From Zingiber officinale (lineage: Eukaryota; Streptophyta; Magnoliopsida; Zingiberales; Zingiberaceae): a stretch of DNA of 64,000 nt. Below the pieces are notes generated by a model. It was not told the DNA's origin and did no database searches. It saw nothing but the letters and a program-made list of their open reading frames with translations. This document shows, piece by piece, positions 21,455 to 33,654 of this stretch. The stretch is taken from the NCBI RefSeq assembly GCF_018446385.1, contig NC_055992.1:16710877-16774876 (forward strand), read 5' to 3'. Each line of letters opens with the position of its first letter. Within the stretch, counting starts at the first letter, position 1. The position numbers and the translations under genes are program-made.

Positions 21455-22623
21455 GGTGGTGTTTGGTTCTTTCCTAGGAATAGGAATTGAAATGGGAATC
21501 ATAGTATTGTGGAATGAGGATGTGTATGAGCATGAATATCATTCTTAAAAGTAATGTTTGGTTAGTTGAATATTTTCTAATAGAATAAATTAAAAAAAAA
21601 ATTACCCTTAAAGGAAAATAAGAGAAAAAATTAGAAGTGAGAGAAAGTTGAATGTGAGAGAAAAATATAATGAGAGAGAAAGTGGTATAGGAAAGAATGA
21701 AGAGAGAGAGAAAGTGCGATGAGAGAAAATGAGGAAAAAAAGTGTGATGGGAGAGAGCATGATGATAGAAGATGAGAAAAAAAATATGATAAGAAAAAAA
21801 ATATGATGAGAGAGAATGAAGAGAGAGAAAGTGTAATGAGGAAAAAATAAGGAGAGAAAGTGTGATGGGAGAGATTGAGGAGAGAGAAAGTGTGATGAAA
21901 AAAAATAGGAAAGCAAATGTGATGGGAGAGATTGAGGAGAGAGAGAGTATGATGAGAGAGAAAGTGTAATGAGAGAGAAAGTGTGTTGAAAAAAAAGGAG
22001 AGAGTGTGATGGGAGAGATTGAGGCAAAAGAAATTATGATGAGATAGAAAGTATTATGAGAGAGAAAGTGTGATGAGAGAGAAAGTGTGATCAGAAGAAA
22101 GAGAAAAGAGAGTGTGATGTAAAAGATTAAGAAGAGAGAAAGTATGATGAGAGAGAAAGTGTGATGAGAAAAAAAAGAGGGAAGAGAGTGCGATGGACGA
22201 TATTAAGGAGAGAGAAAGTGTAATGAGAGAGAAAGTGTAATGAGAAAAAAAGGAAAAGAAAGTGTGATGAGAGAGATTAAGAAAAGAGAAAGTGGGTGAT
22301 AAAATGAGAGATAAAATATGATGAGAGAAAACAAGAAAAGAGAAAGTAATATGAAAGAAAAATTAAATAAATATATTTTGATATTTGATATTAAGAGAGA
22401 AATTTTAGTTTTGGATCAAGGTATTTTTGGAATAAGAGAATATTTTGATTGTTGAAAATAGAGTAATAACTCATGGAAGGGGGACATGGGAATGAATCAT
22501 TACCCAATTATAAGGATTCATTCCCTTATTTGTATTTCCATTCCTATAATCCAAACATCAACAATGACAATCAATGATTATTATTCTCAGTCTCCACTCT
22601 TATTCTCCTAAACCAAACACACC
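21455..22623. mobile_element. ~1.17-kb MITE-like element, copy 1
   Basis: The ends are GGTGGTGTTTGGTTC and, inverted, GGTGTGTTTGGTTTAGG. CTAA occurs on both sides (21451-21454 and 22624-22627). Conserved outer parts of about 150-250 bp enclose a purine-rich core (21610-22350) made of GAGAGAAAGTGTGATGA units. It shares ends, core type and orientation with 24213-25351. No transposase was found. The long minus-strand Ser/Leu/Phe/His frame is the core read backwards. Confidence 0.7.
21630..22350. repeat. Purine-rich GAGAGAAAGTGTGATGA array, copy 1
   Basis: Dozens of imperfect units of about 17-50 bp (GAGAGAAAGTGTGATGAGAG, GGAGAGATTGAGGAGAGAG), nearly devoid of C on this strand. Confidence 0.85.
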
Positions 22624-22627
22624 CTAA

Positions 22628-24212
22628 ATAATAATTTACCCAGTCCACTACTCTTTTTGATCAAACCTAAAGATCGGCCGGATATATCGTGCCTCCTCGA
22701 CAAGAGGGAGGGCTGAGTGAAGAACAAGTTATTGATTGCATTCCGTGAGGCCGAACGGGTGATTTCCCAACCAAGTAGCGGCTGGTCGACCAACAGCGAA
22801 ACCCATATACCTGTCATGTCGTACTCTTTTGGACGTTTGTGTTGTAAAGGACAGAGAATATCCTACAGGTAAATCGTGCTTTAGAAGTTTTTAGTCAATC
22901 AAATTACAGATATTTACACACTCTTTTAAGAGAATGTGTTAGAAACACTTTATAATTTATCATTTCTTAGGAAAGCTTTGGAAAACATCCTAATGCTTTA
23001 AGATGCATGCATGACGTAACAGTGATACTATAAAAGGAATCTTATTCTACAAACATAGATATGTGATGCTCTATAATTTTACACACTCAATTGTTGTTGT
23101 TCATCTTCACTATTTTTTCTCCACAAATCGATCAATGATGTAAGTATCGAAAGACCAATACCAGGACCTCTTCTCTAATCCGGTACTAAAACTCCCTATG
23201 TTATAGGACAATGTGAAGTCCTCATTCAATCCAGGGTAGAATCACGTCCTTAGTTCACCGCCTTCATCTCCTTTGGACAGACCAAATAAATATATATGTT
23301 CTTTCATACAATAAAGGAGGAGAAGTGAATTCATGGGGGACTTTTTCATTGAACAACTCGAGACGAGTTTTTCTTCGGTACAGTCTAATTTCCTCTTTTT
23401 CATCGAACCAGTACTCTTCCTTTCTTTAAACAATTTAAAATTATCAACACCAAAAGAATTACAATTTAAACTACATTTATTTTACTAAATACATACAATT
23501 CTAAACATTAATAAAGAAAACTTCATACTGCAGACTGAGTTTATTATTTTCTGTTATCATCTTGCTTAATCCTAGGGCACGATCAGTACTGTAAGCTTGA
23601 ATTCGAATTTATGGTGTCTTTTCCCATCTAACAAGAGCGCCTAAGGATATGATAATTCAAGAAAGACTTAAAGCTAGATCGAACTTATCCATACCAAAAA
23701 AATATAAACAAAAGCAACTTTTGTCTGAGCCAAAGCAGTGGGACATCAACCCAATGAACAGCCTCCATATACATCCAGGAAATGACAGATGAGATTAATA
23801 GTCAATAAATGTGAGGTCATCAGTGTGGTGAAATGGATGAGGACGGAGGAGATTGGGAGCGAGTTGGCTTCTCTACGTGGATCCTGCTGCATGCATGCAC
23901 GCACGCATGCATGGCAGTGGATAACGCCGGCGACGTCGAGTCGATGGAGGTGGATGAGGATGGCTGAGATAGTGAGATGATCGGATGTGCTTCCATTGAA
24001 TGCGGCGAAATCCACACGCGGCGGACGGCGGCGAGTAGGACACTAGGACGCGACCAGATTAAAGCGGCTGCCGGGGCGGCCCGACGTAAACTAATTACCA
24101 CAAAGTCTTCAATTCAATGCTCAGGGTTCGTTATGTGCAGCATCATGGAGATTGACCTCAACTTGAAACGTCAAAAGAAATTTTAAAAAAAAAAAAACAT
24201 AAAAAAAATTCA
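22628..24212. other. Unassigned intervening region
   Basis: No gene recognised. The first part (22630-23230) is moderately complex and may continue an older repeat split by the MITE. Near 23880 is a GCATGCATGCACGCACGCATGC stretch. Short frames (23242-23433, 23746-24015) have no recognisable domain. Confidence 0.3.
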
Positions 24213-25351
24213 CGTTTGGTTCTTTCCTAGAAATAGGAATAGAAATCGGAATGAGAATCATTGTATTGTGGAATGAGAATGGATATGAGCATGGATATCA
24301 CTCTTAAAAGTAATGTTTGGTTAGTTGCATATTTTTTATCGGAATAAATCAAAATTTCCTTTTTTACCCTTAAAGGAAAATAAGTGAAAAAATTAGATGT
24401 GAGAGAAAGATAAATGTGAGAGAAAAATATGATGAAAGAGAATAATGAGAAAGAATTTGTGATGAGAAAAAATGAAGAGAGAGAAAGTGTGATGAGAGAA
24501 AATGAGAAAAAAGAGTGTGATAGGAGAGAGTATAATGAGAGAAGATGAGAGAGAAAATATGATGTGAGAGAAAGTATGATGGAAGAGGATGAAGAGAGTG
24601 AAAATGTAATGAGAAAAAATGAAGAGAGAGAGTGTGATGAGAGAGATTGAGGAAAGAGAAAGTATGATGAGAGAGAAAATATGATGAAAAAAAAGAGAAC
24701 AGTGAGTGTGATGGGAGAGATTGAGGAGAGAGAAAATATGATGAGGGAGAAAGTATGATGAGAGAGAAAGTGTGTTGAGGAAAAGAAATGGAGTGTGATA
24801 AGAGAGATTGAGGAGTGAGAAAGTGTGATGAGAAAAAAAGAGAAAAGAGAGTGTGATCGGAGAGATTGAGGAGAGAGAAAGTATGATGAGGGAGAAAATA
24901 GGATGAGAAAAAAAGAAAGAAGCGAGTGTGATGGAAGAGATTGAGAAGAGAGAAAGTGTAATGAGAAAAAAGAGGAAAGAGAGTGTGATGGGAGAGATTG
25001 AGGAGAGAGAAAGTGTGTGATAAAATGATGAGAGAGAAAATATGATGAGAGAGAACAAAGAGAGAGAAGTGATATCAGAGAAAAAATAAATAAATATATT
25101 TGATATTTGATATTAAGGGAGAAATTTTTAGTTTTAGATCAAGGGTATTTTTGGAATAAGAGAATATTTTGATTGATGAAAATAAGATAATGACTCATTG
25201 AAAGGGAGGTACATGGGAATGAGTTATTATCCAATTTCAAGGATTCATTCCCTTATTTGTATTCCTATTCCTATAATCCAAACATTAACAATGACAATCA
25301 ATGATTCTCATTCTCATTCCCTATTTCTATTCCCCTAAATCAAACACCCCC
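24213..25351. mobile_element. ~1.14-kb MITE-like element, copy 2
   Basis: Begins CGTTTGGTTCTTTCCTAG and ends CTAAATCAAACACCCCC, with TCA on both sides (24210-24212 and 25352-25354). Its outer parts align with copy 1 (for example GAGCATGGATATCACTCTTA and CCAATTTCAAGGATTCATTCCC). The core at 24400-25080 is the same purine-rich array. The duplication length (3-4 bp) leaves the superfamily open. Confidence 0.7.
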
Positions 25352-25354
25352 TCA

Positions 25355-25957
25355 TATGATAACGTGGTAAAACCTATAAATTAAGGTTAATAAGATATAA
25401 TTATCTAAAATGGACCTAAGATAAGACATGAACCTCTTTTTGGACATGCTTAATGTACTGAAGAGAAGAGTATACATAATGTCATCAATACTCACAAACC
25501 TTAAAATTTTCATTATGGAAATATTTAGTAAAATTTTTCTATGAAACAATGGTTTAACTTTTACCTTGAGATATAAAAAATAGTCTAATGAGGCTATTTA
25601 CTAAAATAGATTGATTGAGAGTTTGTGAGAATTACAAAAGTGCAAGATCTGATCAAACTATTTATTAAAATTTATCATGGTATTCAAAAGGTGGCAAAAG
25701 ATGACTCACTCATCTCAAGTACCCCTCAACGAGATAAAAAAAAGAGTAAATTATCAGGTGACCTAGCAATCGACTCTCTATGTGAGAGAGATTTTAAGCA
25801 TCAACATAATTTTAAAAAAAAAATAGAGAAATTAGAAAATTAACCTAGTCAAATTGTTTTAAAACAACAGAAAACTAGGTAATTTTAGCCCAAAAAAAAA
25901 AGTTAATGAAGCAATACAAATTCAATTTCTTTTGCATTTCTATCACCCATGTTTACC
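25355..25957. other. AT-rich spacer, nothing recognised
   Basis: No gene or repeat family identified. A 72-codon frame at 25625-25843 has no recognisable motif. Confidence 0.3.
25955..25957. repeat. CACTA-2 target-site duplication ACC
   Basis: ACC precedes the left terminus and is found again at 39433-39435 directly after the right terminus. Three bases is the CACTA duplication length. Confidence 0.75.
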
Positions 25958-25974
25958 CACTAAAAAAATAAGCT

Positions 25975-26510
25975 TTTGGAGACGAATTTTATGATTAATT
26001 TTTTTAAAACAAAATTGCTGCAAAATCAATTTACGATTAATTCTATGACAAAAATTTTCTTGTTGCAAATTAGGCATCACCAAATTATGTAGTGAAAACA
26101 TGTAAGCTCGTCGTAGAATTTGTGATGAATTTTATTTTTATCGTAAATTTTGCTGCACATTTACAATGAAAATAAAATTTGTCGTAAAATTATTAAACGC
26201 AAATCTGCGATGAAATTATATTTTCTTCCCAAATTTGGTGATTAATTTGGTTTTCATTGTAGATTTAGCAATAAAAATAGTATTCGTCGCTAAATTAGGT
26301 TTGCAACAAATCCCCATTACATTCCAGATTTGGCAATGACTATTATTTTTGTCGCATATTTACAACAAATACGGATTTGTCGCTAATATGGTAAGTTGCC
26401 AAATTTGTGACGAAACCACGGATTCATTGCCAAATTTGCGACGAAATAGATTTGTCACAAATTAACGATACACAGTAAATTTACAATTATTTGGCTGCGA
26501 AAATAATTCA
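25975..26510. repeat. Left (3') subterminal repeat region of CACTA-2
   Basis: Degenerate copies of TTTGCGACGAAAT and ATTTGTCGCAAAT in both orientations, of the same motif class as CACTA-1 but more diverged. Confidence 0.75.
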
Positions 26511-27059
26511 TTGCCAACTTCATTCCAAAACATTAAAATTTTAGCCAAAACCTAGTCATTTTTCCATTTTATTGCGTTAATATAATACATCAACCATTTC
26601 CAAACCTATTTATATAACACATCCCATTTAATATATACATCCAACACATCCTATTTCACAACTTCTACAATCATACAAGTAAAAAATTATCAAAATGAAA
26701 CCAAATAAACAATATTCATACAAACAAACATCTTACGTATCAAATCCATACAAACAAACATTTTACCTATCAAATTCATATCAAATCCATACAAACAAGT
26801 CGTTACATATCAAATCCATACGAGTCAATAAGTTACATCACCAAATCATTTTCTTCTCCATAACAAACACTTTTTTCTTCGTCCAGTATTCTTCTTTTCC
26901 TACATCAAAACAAACAAACAAAAAATATCATTTTCATAAAAGAAAGAAAATCCTATAAACTAACGCAAAACAAATTAACGGTATTAATAAAAAAATATAA
27001 AAAATAAAAAGTTCACAAATAAATAATTAATATTTGAAAACACTAATTATGAGACAAAT

Positions 27060-28020
27060 AACATTTATACACAAATAATGTCATAAAGAACTATCACCAC
27101 GATCATCATCGTCATCACCACTATCATCACCAAAATGAGGAGAAATCTGACTTGGAGCGGAGCTCAACTGAAGACGTCGTATTATGAAGTCTTATTGTTG
27201 CCTCAGATCACTAATTTCATGATCTCTTTGCAACATTTCTTAATCCCTTTGTAATACTATCCCCTTTAAATGACTAACATCTTCAGTCAAGCTATTTATT
27301 TAGGCCTTTACTGTGGGTGGGGTGGAAGAAGATATACCAGCAATTCTATGGGTTTTGCTCAAATAACTCATTCTCAATATCCTTTCCTCTTTCACTTTCC
27401 CACTTGCCTCCAACAATAAACTTATATTAATTATTACCAACAAAGGGCTCAGATTCCTCAGTATTATCACTAGCTTGTGAGCATCTCTATGTTAGCTCTA
27501 GCTCATCATATTTATCATGTATTGTCATTAGAAAAATTATAATAAAATTGCAATAATAATATTTTAAAGAGAGACCAGGTACATAACGAATAGAATCTAA
27601 GTTATAAATTAAGAACAAATAAAGATTAATCCAAACTTTATTGCTTTAGCTCTATTTTCATTCCAAGTCTTGTCCTTTTTTTTCTAAATGTGTGGGTGAA
27701 ATTATCTATGAATATAGCCTCCTTTCCCATTTTATTGGTATAAAAAAAAAATACTATTAAAAATAATAAAATAGATTAAAAAATTAGTGAGGGAGTTAAA
27801 AATTGCCAATCTACTTGTATGATCATTTAGATTAATAGAGTCTCCCACATATGTAGCAGACGAGTCTCTAGAATTATAAGTTTGGTTTGTTCTATTTGAT
27901 GACTCCTTTGTTTGCTCTCATTAATTGCCCAAACATTGGAGATCGTAGCTCAATGTTCATCGGTGATGCAGGATGACATTTTCTCCCTAGTCTTAGTATT
28001 CAGTACACACCGAATGTGAT
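27060..28020 (-). pseudogene. CACTA second gene, Transposase_24-like, decayed
   Basis: The minus-strand C-terminal part reads EMLQRDHEISDLRQQ, then DFIIRRLQLSSAPSQISPHF and an acidic DDSGDDDDD tail ending near 27070. This is the coiled-coil tail of the plant CACTA-associated protein family (Transposase_24, PF03004). Upstream, KKKDKTWNENRAKAI (about 27640-27690) and an NESKQRSHQIEQTK segment (near 27900) match other parts of that family. Several stops and frame changes interrupt it. In related elements this protein binds the subterminal repeats. The upstream continuation is displaced by the insertion at 28155-32931. Confidence 0.65.
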
Positions 28021-28186
28021 CGCCACATATTTTTCTTAAATATTATTTTTATTTCCACTTCTTCACTTGGGTCCTAATTGAATGCTCGTTAAAATGAAAA
28101 ATAATTGATTATATATTCACTTTAATTTCGTATATAAATTGAAGGGGATATACTTGTAAGTACCCCGTGATAGTTTTGATGTACTC

Positions 28187-29065
28187 TGTAGATGCAGCGG
28201 AAGCCGACAAGAGGGGGTGAATTGCTGAAAACAAAAAATAAACTATACCCTCCTCGGATTTCAACTCAGAAAAAGCAATAGTAAAATAATAACAAATAAA
28301 GAAATAGAAATTAAGCAGAAGACAGGAATTTAACCTGGTTACAACCAAGAGGGTTGTTAATCCAAGGCAGTAACAAAAGCGCAGTAGAAGATCTCCTTTT
28401 GCTGAAGGTGGAGAAGCCTTTTACACTTTGAAACTTAGAACTATTGCTAGGAAAGACTATACAATTGTTTGTTTGAGTTGTTGTTGAATTCCTAGTTCCA
28501 GGGGCCTTTAAATAACCTCTGGAAATATGATCTCGAGGGTCTAGAGCGCCTCCAACAGGGGTCCAATGCGCCTCCAGGTAAGTGATCGGATAAAACTCTA
28601 TTCGCAGCTCAACGATCGTTTTGACCAGGCTTAAGGCGCCTTAAACCTTGTTGAAGGCGCCTCCATTACTTGTTGAGGGCGCCTTGAGCTCGGTTTACAG
28701 CCTAATTCTTCCTTTGTTTTGACTTCTGACGCTCCGATCTTTTGGGTGATTGCGGCCAACCGGAATAGGGCTCACCCGAACCCAATTCCTGGCCTTCTCC
28801 TCGAGCAGCCTTCCTCCCCGGCTTAACGTCCCTCGAACGCCGCACACGTTCTTCTCGCCCACCGGTGTACTCTTCCGCAGCTCTCTCGTCCTTCGGATGC
28901 ATCGAGCCCGTCGACTCCCTTCCCGTGCCATCCTTCTCGCTAGCTGCATCTTCCGCTCGACTTCATGCGCTCCTAAGCTCCTACACACTTAGACACAGAG
29001 ATCAAACACAAAGCAGGACCTAACCAACTTGGTTGATCACATCAAAACTACCACGGGGTCCAACA
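28187..29065 (-). repeat. 3' LTR of Copia-C
   Basis: TG...CA ends (TGTAGATGCAGCGGAAG ... GGGGTCCAACA). About 55 bp shorter than its partner, missing part of the GGCGCC-palindrome segment (compare 31640-31700). Confidence 0.92.
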
Positions 29066-29658
29066 ACCTCCCCCTTTTTGATGTGCATCAACCCAAGTTC
29101 AAGTTAGGGTAAAAACAGGCACAAAAAGTAATTTTAAAAAAAATTACTAAACTAACATGTTAAGTATGAATTTGCAATAAATAAAATTACAACACAGTGT
29201 AGAAAAATATTTAAAAAATTCTAATTTTCCTAACTCTCCCTAAACTTGTACTAACTCTCCCCCTTTGATCACAACAAAAACGGGGTAAGAGTATAACACA
29301 AAAAAAATATGTATCAGATTTTTAAGTTGAAAGAAAAAAATCCTAAGTTAACTGTATTTTTAGAATTTTTCAAAAATTTCTAAGTTAAATTAATTTTTAG
29401 AATTTTCCAGAAATAATTTCTAAGTTAAGAATTAATTTTAAAAAACTTTTGAAAAAAAAACTTTCAAAGCATTATTTAATTTTAGTTTAATGCTTTTTCA
29501 GAAAGTTAATTAAATATTTTATTTGAATATTTCAGCTTCCAGGTCGTGGCGAGGCACTAGGCCTTCTTGGTTATTGGAGCAACAACCACTTCCTTAGACA
29601 AAGCTTCATAAAGAAATTTAACATTTAATTTTGCTTCTGAGAGCTTTAATTAAATAAA

Positions 29659-31108
29659 TTAATTTAGTACAGATTTCGGAACCCAATAGAGGTTCCTTCC
29701 TACTGGATTAATCAGATACTTAGGGGGTATATAATTCTTAGGCACTCTTCTAAGTTGACCCTGATGGTTTCTAATGTACCAACTTAATTTTCCATAAATT
29801 CTAATTTTTGATTTTGGAAATTTATTTAAACATGCATCAGATTTCAATTTTTCAATTTTTAATTTTAATTTATTATTTTTTGATTTTATACTATCGTACA
29901 TCTCAAGTGGACATGTTTTTGCTAATTTCATTTTCAATTCTTTATTTTCTTTTTCTAATTCGAATAAGTCTTTAGAAAGAGATTTAATAAAGTGAAAAGA
30001 CAGAGTCAGGGTTAGATTACATACCTGACTTACTTGACTCGGTGAGGCTCCCCCTTCACTACAGCTTTCCTCTTCTGATGTTCCTCCCCTTCATCGATAC
30101 TCATCTCTGAGCTTGACTCTTCTTCCAGCTGATGGTTAGCTATTAGAGCTAACCCTGAGAATTCTTCGGCGTCTGATTCGGAGGATGAGTCTGACCAAGT
30201 GACCTTCAGGTTCTTGTGTTTGGAGGGTTTTGGTTTCTTGTACTTGGTCTTTGCCTTCTCTTTTTGCTTGCTCTTCAATTTTGGGCAGTCATCCTTGATG
30301 TGTCGTTCTTTGTTGCAGTTGTAGCAACGAGTCGTTCTTCTTTTTCTCTCATGCCTCTGTGATCTAAATTTGTTAGATTTAAAAAATTTATTGAAGCGTC
30401 TTACCAGTAGTGCCGCTTCTGATTCGTCGACCGAGGCTTCGGAGTCAGAACTGTTCATTTTTGCCTTTAAGGCAATGTTCTGACTGGTCTTCTCTACTCC
30501 ATTGGGCTCTGAAACTCGAGATTCGTGAAGTTCAAAAGTGGAAAACAATTGTTCTAACGTACTTACCTCGAAGTCCTTAGAGATATAATACGCATCTACT
30601 AAGGAGGCCCACTCTGGAGTTCTGGGAAGGCGTTGAGCGCGTACCAGATAGAGTCCCGGTTTGTTACCTCTTCTCCAAGATTGGTTAGTTGTGTGATCAG
30701 CTCTTTGATCCTTGCTTGGAGTTGCGCTACCTTCTTGCCTTGGTTCATCCGGAGGTTCGTCAACTGGGTCCGGAGGATGTCGCGACTGGCTAGCTTCGCT
30801 TCGGAGGTACCTTCGTGAAGCTCCAGGAATTTCTCCCAGAGATCTTTCGCGAAGTCATAACTTCCGATCCGATTTACCTCCTGAGGCGGTAGAACGCTGA
30901 GTAGGTGGAACTCAGCCTTTATGTTGACGATGAAATCAGCTTGCTCCTTTTTGCTCCACGTGTTTTCTTCTTTATCTTTCGGCGCTGCATATCCATATTT
31001 CATTATTAAAAGTATATCAAATTTAGTTTTGAAAAATACCTCCATTTTTCGCTTCCATGTGGCGAAATCTCCGTCGAACTTTGGAGGATGAATATTTGCT
31101 CCGACCAT
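29659..31108 (-). pseudogene. Copia-C gag, nearly intact but frameshifted
   Basis: Starts at 31108 (MVGANIHPPKFDGDFATWKR). The UBN2-type gag domain covers about residues 10-165. A frameshift near 30615 turns the conserved PxTPxW segment into PELQSGPP. The reading resumes at 30548 in another frame with the CCHC knuckle CYNCNKERHIKDDC (near 30310-30350), a Lys-rich stretch and an acidic Ser/Glu stretch. A further break precedes a coiled coil and the final NLYWVPKSVLN at 29659. No pol domains follow. Together with the homologue at 4499-5906 it shows that the pol-less form itself was multiplied. Confidence 0.88.
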
Positions 31109-31173
31109 TGTCTTGATCGTTGTGCTTCAATTGGCGATTAGTCCTTCTAAGACGGTCTGGCTCTGATATCAAT

Positions 31174-32107
31174 TGTAGGTGCAGGGGAGGCCGGCAAGAG
31201 GGGGGTGAATTGCTGAAAACAAAAAATAAACTATACCCTCCTCAGATTTCAACTCAGAAAAGCAATAGTAAAATAATAACAAATAAAGAAATAGAAATTA
31301 AGAAGAAAATAGGAATTTAACCTGGTTACAACCAAGAGGGTTGTTAATCCAGGGCAGTAACAAAAGCGCAGTAGAAGATCTCCTTTTGCTGAAGGCGGAG
31401 AAGCCTTTTACACTTTGAAGCTTAGAACTATTGCTAGGAAAGACTACACAATTGATTGCTTGAGTTGTTGTTGAATTCCTAGTTCCAGGGGCCTTTAAAT
31501 ATCCTCTGGAAATCTGATCTCGAGGGTCCAGGGTGCCTCCAACAGGGGTCCAAGGCGCCTCCAGGTAAGTGGTCGGATAGAACTCTATCCGCAGCTCAAC
31601 GGTCGTTTTGACCAGGCTTAAGGCGCCTTAAACCTTGTTGAAGGCGCCTTCAAGGTGGAGGCGCCTTCAACAAGCTTTAAGGCACCTCCAAGTTGGAGGC
31701 GCCTCCATTACTTGTTGAGGGCACCTTGAGCTCAGTTTCTAGCCTGATTCTTCCTTTGTTTTGACTTCCGACGCTCCAATCTTTTGGGTGATTGTGGCCA
31801 ACCGGAATAGAGCTCACCCGAACCCAATTCCCGGTCTTCTCCTCAAGCAGCCTTCCTCCCTGGCTTAACGTCTCTTGAACGCCGCACACGTTCTTCTCGC
31901 CCACCGGTGTATTCTTCCGCAGCTCTCTCGTCCTTCTGACGCACTGAGCCCATCGACTCCCTTCTCGTGCCGTCCTTCTCGCTAGCTGCGTCTTCCACTC
32001 GACTTCCTGTGCTCCTAAGCTCCTGCACACTCAGACACAGGGATCAAACACAAAGCAGGACCTAACCAACTTGGTTGATCACATCAAAACTACCATGGGG
32101 TCCAACA
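31174..32107 (-). repeat. 5' LTR of Copia-C
   Basis: TGTAGGTGCAGGGGAGG ... GGTCCAACA, with GGCGCC palindromes at about 31555-31720. The start is two bases from the primer site TTGATATCAGAGCC (minus strand), a diverged initiator-Met site. Confidence 0.92.
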
Positions 32108-33132
32108 TACTCAACCAATTTAAGTTAGGTTATGTTATTTTTTATCCTTATGTCTAAGTGTTCAGGAGTTTAGGAACACAAGAAGTCAAGCGAAAGATGC
32201 AGCTAGCGAGAAGGATGGTACGGGAAATAAGCCGACGGGCTTGGTGCATCTGAGGGACGAAGTGCTGCGAAAGCGTACACCGATGGATGAGAAGGATGTG
32301 CACGACGTTTGAGGGATGAGAAGCCTGGAAGGAAGTATGCTCAAGGAGAAGGTCGTAATTGGATTCAGGTGAGCTGGAGCACCACCCACGTGAAGAGATC
32401 AACTAAGGAGCTGATCTACCTCATGGAAGACACCTTCCATGGCTTGGAAGGCACCTTCGATGAACAACATCGAAGGTGCCTTCTAGCCTATTGGAGGCGC
32501 CTTCCCTAGCCGTTAGCTGAAGATAAAACTTTATCTTTAGCAGATAAAGTTTTCCACTTGCAGGTGCCTTGGATCCTATTGAAGGCGTCTTTCAACTACA
32601 GATAGAGCTTTCCAGGGGCTATAAAAAGACCCCTAGAGTTAGGAAATAATCAACAACTCCTATATGCATTTCCTAGTATATTTCTGAACGTTCAATGAGT
32701 GTAAAAGGCTTCTACGTCTTCCACGAAGGACACTTTATAGTACTTTCTTTTATCTTAGATTAACAACCGCCTAGGTTGTAACTAAGAAATTCTTCCGCAT
32801 CTTTTATTTTATTAGTTGTTCAATTAATTTATTATAATTTTGCTACTAATCTGAGTTGAAAGATCGAGAAATAGTTATTTTTATTTTACAGACAATTCAC
32901 TTCCCTCTTACTGGCTACAACGGGACCAACAATACCTTAAACACCTTCCACTAGAGCTTTTTAGTTGATGCTAGAGTGCTTGTATATGTAATTGAAGCAC
33001 TTTCCTAATGGTTATTCACGATTCAATTAATATCGTTAATAACTCGTACATAATTTAAAATTTTATCATTACAAACAAACAATGTTAAATAATTAAGATA
33101 GTTGAAAAAATAAAATATTTTATAGTACTTAC

Positions 33133-33362
33133 GAATCTTCGAGCGGGACTATAAACTCTCGAGCGTCTATAAACTCAGCAGTTGAGTTTTTGGCCAAATC
33201 AAGGACATGCATGGGAGATTGTACTAGCGAAGGTACTAGCAACAATGAATGCAAAGGTGCTGGTAAAGATGCATGGGACAGTCTTGCACTTGAGGGGGGT
33301 CATAGGTCCAATGCTCGGTGATGAAGTAGACTAGCCAAGAGAAGTCTGTCTGTGCCCACCAT
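33133..33362 (-). pseudogene. Putative first exon of the CACTA-2 second gene
   Basis: ATG at 33362 opens a frame MVGTDRLLLASLLHHRALDL, then an in-frame TGA. The frame continues with Ser/Pro/Leu-rich sequence to a consensus donor, GTAAGTACT, at 33132. Position and direction fit the exon preceding the Transposase_24-like sequence at 27060-28020. I recognise no domain, so the assignment is by context. Confidence 0.4.
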
Positions 33363-33654
33363 GTCAATACTATCAATCAAAATTGTTAAGATAAAGTAAA
33401 TAAATTTAATGCATAATGAAGAATATGAAAAAACTTACCATATTTGTAAACATATCAGAGAGTATGCAACAAATGGAGACATGCCACATGTAATGACCTA
33501 TAGGAAAAAATATAGTGCATTTAATGAGATAGTATATAAACAACTAATTAAGCTATGAGTTTTGTAAATTTACAGATTAAAACTAAATTTACTCATAAAT
33601 AAAAACATCATCGTATATGAATATAGGTTGTAATATTAAGATTTAAAAATTTAC

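Larger units (their letters stand above)
28187..32107 (-). mobile_element. Copia LTR retrotransposon lacking pol (Copia-C)
   Basis: LTRs lie at 28187-29065 (879 bp) and 31174-32107 (934 bp), with a perfect TACTC duplication at 28182-28186 and 32108-32112. It has the same LTR, gag and truncated internal plan as Copia-A, and the two are clearly one family. It reads on the minus strand: polypurine tract at 29066-29079 (second copy 29255-29266) and primer site near 31159-31171. Pol is absent in the same way as in Copia-A. Confidence 0.93.
28155..32931 (+). mobile_element. Solo LTR interrupted by a nested Copia element
   Basis: The outer pieces, 28155-28186 (TGTAAGTACCCCGTGATAG...) and 32113-32931 (...GGGACCAACA), together make one about 851-bp LTR. 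It aligns with the LTRs of Copia-D (55247-56156 and 58601-59510). ATACT (28150-28154) and ATACC (32932-32936) are the decayed target duplication. No internal region is present, so this is a solo LTR left by LTR-LTR recombination, into which Copia-C later inserted. Confidence 0.85.

Noticed and set aside
21608..22027. Long Ser/Leu/Phe/His-rich minus-strand frames here and at 24393-25058
   Set aside because: They are the purine-rich satellite cores of two MITE-like elements read on the other strand. Periodic low-complexity peptides have no coding signature.
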